Source of the DNA: Budorcas taxicolor
Taxonomy: Eukaryota > Chordata > Mammalia > Artiodactyla > Bovidae
Assembly (NCBI RefSeq): GCF_023091745.1
Contig: NC_068910.1
Span: forward strand, 183,389,170-183,453,169
Direction: 5' to 3'
Length of the DNA: 64,000 bases
The translations under genes and the position numbers were made by a program. The notes below the pieces were generated by a model. It had not been told where the DNA came from. It searched no databases and saw only the letters and a program-made list of their open reading frames with translations. Below are positions 57,578 through 64,000 of the stretch, one piece after another (positions within the stretch are counted from its first letter, which is position 1; the number at the start of each line of letters is the position of its first letter).

Positions 57578-57834
57578 ATGTGAATAGCTTCATAATATAT
57601 CTGAGAAATTTATGCTGTCAGTCCTCAGGATGGCAGCTTGCAGCTGGAGCAACCCCACACCTATTGTGCCTTGTCAACACGATCATTAACTTTATGTGTC
57701 TTGTGAGATGAGAAAGGTTGGGGAGCACTCTTGAGTTGCTCATGACTGGACTCTTTTAACATTGTTCTTCCAAGAATACCACACTTATCTCCTACATGGT
57801 GTAATTATCTTTATTTCAGAGAAAGCAAGGGAAT

Positions 57835-57980
57835 TTCCCAGGCAAGAATACTGGAGTGGGTTTCCATTTCCTTCTTGAGGGAATCTTCCTGACTCAGGGA
57901 TTGAACCTGCATCTCTTGCCTCTTCTGCACTGGCAGGCAGATTCTTTACCACTGAGCCACCTGTGAAGCCATCTTAAATA
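57835..57980 (-). repeat. Bov-tA SINE fragment
   Basis: Only the part from TTCCCAGGCAAGAATACTGG to GAGCCACCTGTGAAGCC remains. Confidence 0.87.
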
Positions 57981-58147
57981 TGGGTAGCCCTAAAAGGATT
58001 AATTTCTTATCAGTACCCAAACTTCTTGTGACTTGATGACTTTTCCTTCATGTAGTCTCCCTTTTATTAGAGTCCCCAGTAGTATATGAGGTCAACTTTT
58101 AATATATCTAAGAGTCGTACTCCATACATCCTCTTCTACTCTCCAGT

Positions 58148-58594
58148 CTAGAATTTCTGTGTGTGCCAGTTTCTCCTCAGTTCTTGAACAATAAAATTAA
58201 TAGAATAAGGGGCACTGTAGTTGATTGGTTTGTTGGTTCTTTTTATAGACTTCCAAAGTTTTCTCTGTGTCACTTGCTGAGTCCCCAGTTTTGCAGTAGA
58301 AGGCTTTAAAGTAAACGGAATCCTCTTCTCTTTAAACTCTAGCAAAGAACGATGGGCCAAGGACTGTACAGAAAGTGTCACATTCAAATGAGCAGTACTG
58401 GCCATCAGTGACATTTTCTGTTTCTTGGTATCCTGGAGACTGAAAATTGCTTGGTTTTCTTTATCTAGGCCACAGCTGTCTTGGGCCTGATTCCAATCAT
58501 TTTGATCTGGTGAGGATTCTTGTTGGCAACAGAAAATGTAGTAGAGGAGGGGCCGTAATGACATGGTAGTGACAGCTGAAATGCATTTCCTCAT
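58148..58594 (-). CDS. Unrecognised 148-codon open frame, doubtful
   Basis: An uninterrupted ATG-to-stop frame in DNA that I do not recognise as a repeat. The product would be basic and Ser/Gln-rich, with no signal peptide, membrane segment or motif that I can name. There is no clear promoter or homologue. One frame this long is roughly what chance gives in 64 kb of AT-rich DNA, so it is listed only for completeness. Confidence 0.12.
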   Translation of the reverse strand: MRKCISAVTTMSLRPLLYYIFCCQQESSPDQNDWNQAQDSCGLDKENQAIFSLQDTKKQKMSLMASTAHLNVTLSVQSLAHRSLLEFKEKRIPFTLKPSTAKLGTQQVTQRKLWKSIKRTNKPINYSAPYSINFIVQELRRNWHTQKF

Positions 58595-61212
58595 TTTGAC
58601 CTAGGTGAATGTTCTCAGTAGTATTGCTGGAGACCAAATGCCTATTCCTCTCACACGTCTAGGAGAAGATTTTTTTTTAAAGAGGCCAAGAGGGTTTTTT
58701 TTTTTTCTCCATTAAACTGGACAAAGAACAGTTGTGAACCAGTGTTGGTTAATCCATCAAATTATAAAAGATGAAAATCAATAAACAGAAAAACACAAAG
58801 TACCCCAATGTGCCCACACTGTGTCAAAGGAGTTCTTTCATCAGGAGAGGCTGCATCACAGTAGATATGTTAGCCTAATTATGATCTATTTCCTTTTAAC
58901 CAGTTTGTATGTAATAATTGATCACACATCTTTATAACAGGCTTCCCAGAGCAATTCATTAGTTCAGTAAAACAGTCTGAGTAATAGTTGGTTCATGCTT
59001 GCTTCACGATCATTTTGTTAGAAAAAAAAAAGAACAGCAGCTGTATTTCAGTGTAGATGGCCATCAGAAACAGTTGATTTATCAAAATGAATTGATCTTG
59101 GCAGCTTCCGATTTGGAGCTTAGATAAAGGAACAAAATTAGAATTCAGTGCTGCTCACATAACCAGAACAAAATAACGTTGGCTCGTTTTCCACAGACAT
59201 TATGGCTTGCACTGTGGATAGATAGAAAATTCAGAATTTATCCAGCCGTACAGATGAAGCCACACGTCTAAGTGACCAATAAATGGAGTGAAAGCATTCC
59301 CTGCTCTTCTCTGCTCCCATAGGAAAATTGGCAGGCCAATACCTTCTTTTAAACTTAGACATAATATCCTATCCCAAAGCATGGAACAATGATGGTAATA
59401 TAACACATTCTAGCTTACTGGCAAAACAGTGGATTGAGAGAGTTAAAGGTGAGCTTGAAAAATAAGTGCCCCGCCCCACAAATACACAATAAAATGGATT
59501 CTCACTCTGATTTCCATAGGGTTGTACTTTGGAAAGATCCTCAATCTCTTAGTGCATATCATCCTGATTTTTAACCATAGATCATAGCCGCATACATTCA
59601 AAACTTCTATCCGTTTCCAATCCACTTTCTCTTCTTAAAAACTGTGGCTTAATTCAGTTTAGCAGGTGCCTCCTTACAGCACATGCCTCCCAGATACATA
59701 GATTACATCGATAACTGGCCATCTGTGCTCAATAGTCAACCGTACCAGCTCCATATCTTTTTTGGCTTCTCTTTCTGAGCTCTCAGTGGGGGTACTTGAC
59801 CCTCAGGTACTGGGCTGTAGTCAGAGACGCAAAGAGGTTTGGATCACATACAGGGGCTGCAGAACTGAATGATTCCATGAAAGCAGCCTGTATATGACTG
59901 TGACCATTTTTTTTTTTCCTTTCTTCTTCTTCTTTTTTTAATGCAGGGAGATTCTGCAAATATCTAAAACTTACTTTCCAGCTCCCTACCTCATCATGCC
60001 TAAGAGGAAGTGGATTTTCCAGGCCAGTGCCCATTTGTTGTTACCACCGAGCTTCTAAGGTCTCAATAATGCTCTCGCTCACCCTGCCAGGAAGAATGCT
60101 CAGCTGAATACATTATCAGCTTCCAGCATTTTTTCATTCTGGAGACTTTGTGGTCTGCCTAGCTATGTTACCTCGGGTGCCAAGTCTGTCCTGTGGGGAC
60201 CAATTGGGGAGTTTGGCAGAGAGACAGTGAACTCGCTCACGTCCTAAAAAAGTCATGGTCACAGGGCAAAGGGAAAACAAACCAAATCCCCAAATCCCAC
60301 ACTGAGAAGTCTTTGGTTTGCTGCTGAAGGCAGGAGTGAGAGGGTCATGCTTGGACTCTGCTTAGAGGGTGGTGTGGCTGAGGGAAATGTGTTGAAGGTT
60401 CAATTCTGTTCGGTTGCTCTAGGCCCTGCCTTGGCATCTATCCTCCTCCATGTTAAACAACATTAACTCTGAAGATCTGCCAAGATTTGATGATCAAATG
60501 TATTCATGAATCGCAGTGCAAGGGATTTGAACCACAGTAAATTTGTTTCTGGAATAAACAGAGAAAAGACCAGAGGTTTGGGTTTGTATGTTATTAGTTT
60601 GCTTTCTGTGAGAAATAGGCATAACAGCACCCTTCTAAGTGCAGGAGGTGGACTGGACAAACAACTGATTATGGGGACTGAGAGCCTAGGATTAGAGGCA
60701 CAGCCTGGATCTGGTGCTTATCTGGGTTTCCAACTCTTGGTCCATGTTTTTAGGATAAGTGATGAACAGAGACTGATAATTACTGAGCGGTGGGGAGTTC
60801 CTCTTCTTAAAGGTCTTCAGCTTATGTGATTTTAGAATATTTTCAGTATTTCATCCAAATTGAGTTGATTAGTAGTTCTTGTTGCTGATTGATTCCTTCC
60901 ACTTATGGCCACCCCCAGACTAAAATGTCTTCATGAATATTGTTTTCTACATATTTGAGGGTATCAATAGTGTCATCATGGGAAGGTCAGAGGGAGATTG
61001 CATGGCATGAGAACAGGGCACTGTTCTGCGGAAAGGTGCCCTGGGGTAGCTATATGATGTTGGGTGAGCCACTTAACTTTTCTGAAGACAGTGTGCTACT
61101 CTCAATAAGGAGATAATTTCTTTGACAATAAGATCCTATTGTGACCCGTAGACAGAAAAATCAGACAATGCTTCCCTAATGCTTTCAGCGCACATAACTA
61201 CAGGACTACATT
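58595..61212. other. Intergenic DNA, no recognised element
   Basis: About 2.6 kb without young repeats, the longest such stretch here. Contains short A/T runs (58671-58708, 59909-59940). Possible MIR remains near 61040-61130. No exon recognised. Confidence 0.35.
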
Positions 61213-61225
61213 AGTGTTTGTAAAT

Positions 61226-61409
61226 GAAGAAGGCACTGGAGACCCACTCCAGTACTCTTGCCTTGAAACTCCCGTGGACAGAGGAGCCTGGTAGGCTGCA
61301 GTGTTCTTGCCTGGAGAATCCCAGGGACCAGGGAGCCTGGTGGGCTGCCGTCCATGGGGTCACACAGAGTCGGACACAACTGACGCGACTTAGCAGCAAC
61401 AGCAGCAGC
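61226..61409 (+). repeat. BOV-A2-type SINE with 13-bp TSD
   Basis: Two BovA units (the first shortened) ending in TTAGCAGCAACAGCAGCAGC. AGTGTTTGTAAAT at 61213-61225 and 61410-61422 flanks it exactly. Confidence 0.93.
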
Positions 61410-61865
61410 AGTGTTTGTAAATATTGCTACATGTATTAGCATCAACATGATATAACTAGGAAGTAAACTATATATCTTGGAAAAATTAAAAAAAGTTAAT
61501 GTACTCTCTTTTAGCCCTTTTCCATTCTATTTCAGTTAATAGCTTTGCTATTCCCAGGAATTCTGAGACTAATGTTATTTTTTTTTCACTTTTTAAGGAA
61601 TAGAGTTTTATTGTCTTCAAGTTCATATATCTTGAAATTGATGAGTTCTCAGATAGAGGTTGATACTACAAAGCTTTAGGAGACCCATTTCAACCAGTAG
61701 TCTAGAACTTCTAGTTAGAACATTGTTTGTTAGTATGGGGTGGGCTTAAAACATTGTCTGTGATATGTAATACGACTTTGTTTAAAAGATGATAAAATTT
61801 TAAAAATGGTAAGAAATGTTCAAACATGCAGTGCAGTATAAAACATACAATTGATATCTAAAAAG

Positions 61866-62000
61866 TGTTATTGTTATTTAGTTGCCAAGTCGTGTCCCAC
61901 TCTTTGAGACCCCATGGACTGTATAGCCTGCTAGGTTCCTCTGTCCATGGGATTTTCCAGGCAAGAATACTGGAGTGGGTTGCCATTTCCTTTGCCAGAT
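61866..62000 (-). repeat. Bov-tA/BovA fragment
   Basis: Reverse BovA body from GTTATTTAGTTGCCAAGTCG to GGGTTGCCATTTCCTTTGCCAG. The tRNA-derived part is absent. Confidence 0.88.
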
Positions 62001-62074
62001 ATCTGCATACCCCTCTCTCCGTTTGAAGAAATGTTTTACCATGTTTGCTTCAAATCTCTGTCTTCTGTTTTTAA

Positions 62075-62330
62075 AAAAACTTATTTTCATTGAGATATAA
62101 TTGCCTTACAATGTTGTGCTAGTTTCTTCTATGTAGCAAAATGAATCAGTTGTGTGTGTACATTTATCCCCTCCCTGTTGAACTTCTTTCCCATTCAGGT
62201 CACCACAGTGTATTAAGTAGAGTTCTCTGTGCTGTACAGTATATCCTCATTAGTTATCTCTTTTATACTTAGCATCAATGTTGTGTGTCAATCCCACTCT
62301 CCCAACTCCTCTCACCCTCAAGGATAATTT
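62075..62330 (-). repeat. L1 3'-end fragment
   Basis: Antisense L1 3' UTR: ATTTTCATTGAGATATAATTGCC, TTACAATGTTGTGCTAGTTTC, GTGCTGTACAGTATATCCTC. Confidence 0.8.
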
Positions 62331-63644
62331 TATTTAATATTAGCAAGTATTGGACAAAATCGGATATTTCCTGGTGTAGTTGTCTTTAGTAGTTTATGAG
62401 AGAGGCTATTCCCAGGATATGCTTATGGTGTAGCATTCTCATTTAGCCTAGGGCTTTTCCGCACGTTGTCTCTTTCCTTCTCCCCAGAGTCCTATGTCAG
62501 CAGCAGTGAATGCTTAAGTAGGCTCTGTTGGGAAAACTCTCAGTGACCTTGGAAACGGTATTTAACCTTTCCATGGATCAGCATCCAAACTGCAAAGCCG
62601 AAGTGACAGCAGCTGCCTCGTTCACAAGTCTGAGAGTTATGACTAAGGAAAGGGATTGTAAAACACAGTGCAAATCCTAAATGCTACAGACAGGTCTGGT
62701 AATGTTAATAACTAACCAGCTCACGCCTGGCAGCCATCACCAGACCCTTAAAGCCAATTCCTTAGCAGTAGTCCAGGTCACTTCCTACTGGAAGTGGAAA
62801 AAAACTCAAATGACAAAAATTTCCAGCAATATTCGATGACTGTCAACAGCAAAATTGTGGATTTGTTTTGAAGTGCATGTGAGGCATATGAGTGCTCTAA
62901 GAGGGTGTTTCTTCTGTGGGGAAGCCAAGGTCATGAGCTGTTAATGTGACTCCTTTCACCAGCACTGAGTTCACACAAGTCTCTTATAACAAGATGTTTT
63001 TCTCTTTTCTCTCTCTCTCTTTTTTTTTTAGGAGAAGAAAACAGATTTGGCATAAGTTATATGACAGCCACAATTAGGCTTTCTAATGTGTGAAAGACAT
63101 TGACAATCAGCCCCACGGGATTTATGTAATTTGAGAATATAGCTTTAAAAATCATATTACAGGAGGCAGTACTTAAGATTAATACAGAGGCCATTTATCT
63201 TTTTATTATATGTTTTATTAGCACTTAGCAGCTTCATTTATGAAAGAAAAAAACTCTGAGTACAGTGTCGAAAGAGAAAGACTGCACTATAAAAATTAAC
63301 ATAATATGATGACACCACATCCCTCCATTTTAGGAGAGAAAGTTGTGGAAAGTTTGCAGCAGCATGTGGCTCTGGGTTCCCTTGAAGGTGATCTCCCAAA
63401 TGGGGCTAAAGAAGAATCATGGGAGGATTTCCCTGGGGAAGTGGAAATTATGGGAAGACCAAAAGGAACCAATTTATCGTGGGGTGTGGGGGAAGGTGGG
63501 AGACCATCCAGACAGAGAGAACAGCATGTGTGAGGCCCTAAGGCAAGAAAGAGGTTGGCATGTGTGGAACAGGTAGAAGAATAGTGCAGCTGGGGCATAA
63601 TTAACAAAGTGAAGCATGGCAAAGTGAAGTTTAAGAGATGTGCA
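62331..63644. other. Intergenic DNA with a pyrimidine-rich tract
   Basis: Apparently unique sequence. TTTTCTCTCTCTCTCTTTTTTTTTAG ends at about 63031 and looks like a splice acceptor, but no exon or reading frame supports it. Confidence 0.35.
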
Positions 63645-63856
63645 TGCGTGCGTGCTAAGTCGCTTTAGTTGTGTCCGACTCTTTGCAACCCTATGGACTG
63701 TAGCCTTTCAGGCTCTTCGGTCCATGGGATTCTCCAGGCAAGAATACTGGAGTGGGTTCCCATGCCCTCCTCCAAGCCCAGGAATTCAACCTGCGTCCCC
63801 TGCGTCTCCTACATAGAAAGCGAATTATTTACCTCTGAGTTGCTGGGGAAGCACCC
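63645..63856 (-). repeat. Bov-tA SINE
   Basis: Reverse SINE from GCGTGCGTGCTAAGTCGC to GAGTTGCTGGGGAAGCACC. Confidence 0.92.
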
Positions 63857-63904
63857 AAGAGACGTGCAGTTAAAATCTCTTATTAAAAAACATAATTTCT
63901 TGAA

Positions 63905-64000
63905 GTAAGTCAGAAAGAGAAACACAAATATTGTATATTAATGCATATATATGGGACTTAGAAAGACAGTAATGATGATCCTATATGCAAGGCAGCAAAA
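63905..64000 (+). repeat. Ruminant L1 3' region, cut by window edge
   Basis: Sense L1: AAGTAAGTCAGAAAGAGAAACAC, TATATATGGGACTTAGAAAG, GGCAGCAAAA. The element continues to the right of base 64000. Confidence 0.85.

Noticed and set aside
62998..63034. Pyrimidine tract plus AG as a splice acceptor
   Set aside because: No donor, frame or exon signal accompanies it. It is probably a simple CT/T repeat.
26900..64000. AGTR1, the expected upstream neighbour of CPB1
   Set aside because: No receptor-like open frame with seven membrane segments is visible. In other mammals the gap is tens of kilobases, so it probably lies beyond base 64000.
1..64000. CRISPR array, operon, defence system or other prokaryotic feature
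   Set aside because: The repeats are dispersed retroelements of a ruminant. There are no regularly spaced repeats and no bacterial gene organisation.

Overview
This is mammalian nuclear DNA from a ruminant, most likely a bovid (cattle or a close relative; the species cannot be fixed from the sequence). The evidence is the repeat content: many Bov-tA/BOV-A2 SINEs, BovB (RTE) LINEs with their TTCAGTTCAG-type 3' ends, ruminant L1 3' ends and cetartiodactyl CHR-type SINEs. Intergenic DNA is AT-rich and there are no bacterial features.

One real protein-coding gene is visible: pancreatic procarboxypeptidase B (CPB1), on the minus strand. Nine coding exons lie between 26694 (ATG) and 2987. All have GT/AG boundaries and join in frame to give residues 1-327: signal peptide, activation propeptide, trypsin-type activation site, and the zinc and substrate-binding motifs HxxE, NRNFD and TIHSYS. 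About 90 C-terminal codons (by comparison with the family length of about 417), including the catalytic glutamate and the basic-specificity pocket, must lie left of base 1. A TATA box at 26731-26738 gives a 5' UTR of only about a dozen bases.

Layout. 1-26.7 kb is CPB1, whose introns are filled with repeats: a near-perfect 279-bp foldback in intron 9, an old L1M in intron 6, a twin-primed L1 in intron 3, and a BovB inserted head-to-head in another BovB in intron 2. 26.7-64 kb lies 5' of CPB1 and has no recognised exon. In other mammals AGTR1 is the upstream neighbour, but I see none of its coding sequence here. This part holds an old L1M split by a second twin-primed L1 (28.7-32.05 kb), a BovB with a clean 12-bp target-site duplication (36 kb), a BovB nested in a BovB (41.85-43.94 kb), a 1.5-kb BovB (46.5-48.05 kb), and a three-level nest (LTR, then BovB, then BOV-A2) at 50.8-52.96 kb. 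Several microsatellites, a 20-bp minisatellite and apparently unique DNA make up the rest.

No CRISPR array, operon or other prokaryotic system is present. The most unusual signals are structural: the intronic foldback, two independent 5'-inverted (twin-primed) L1 insertions whose breakpoints can be read against each other, and repeat nests with readable target-site duplications. Repeat boundaries are estimates, by eye, to about 5-20 bases, and family names come from recognition of consensus features rather than a database search.
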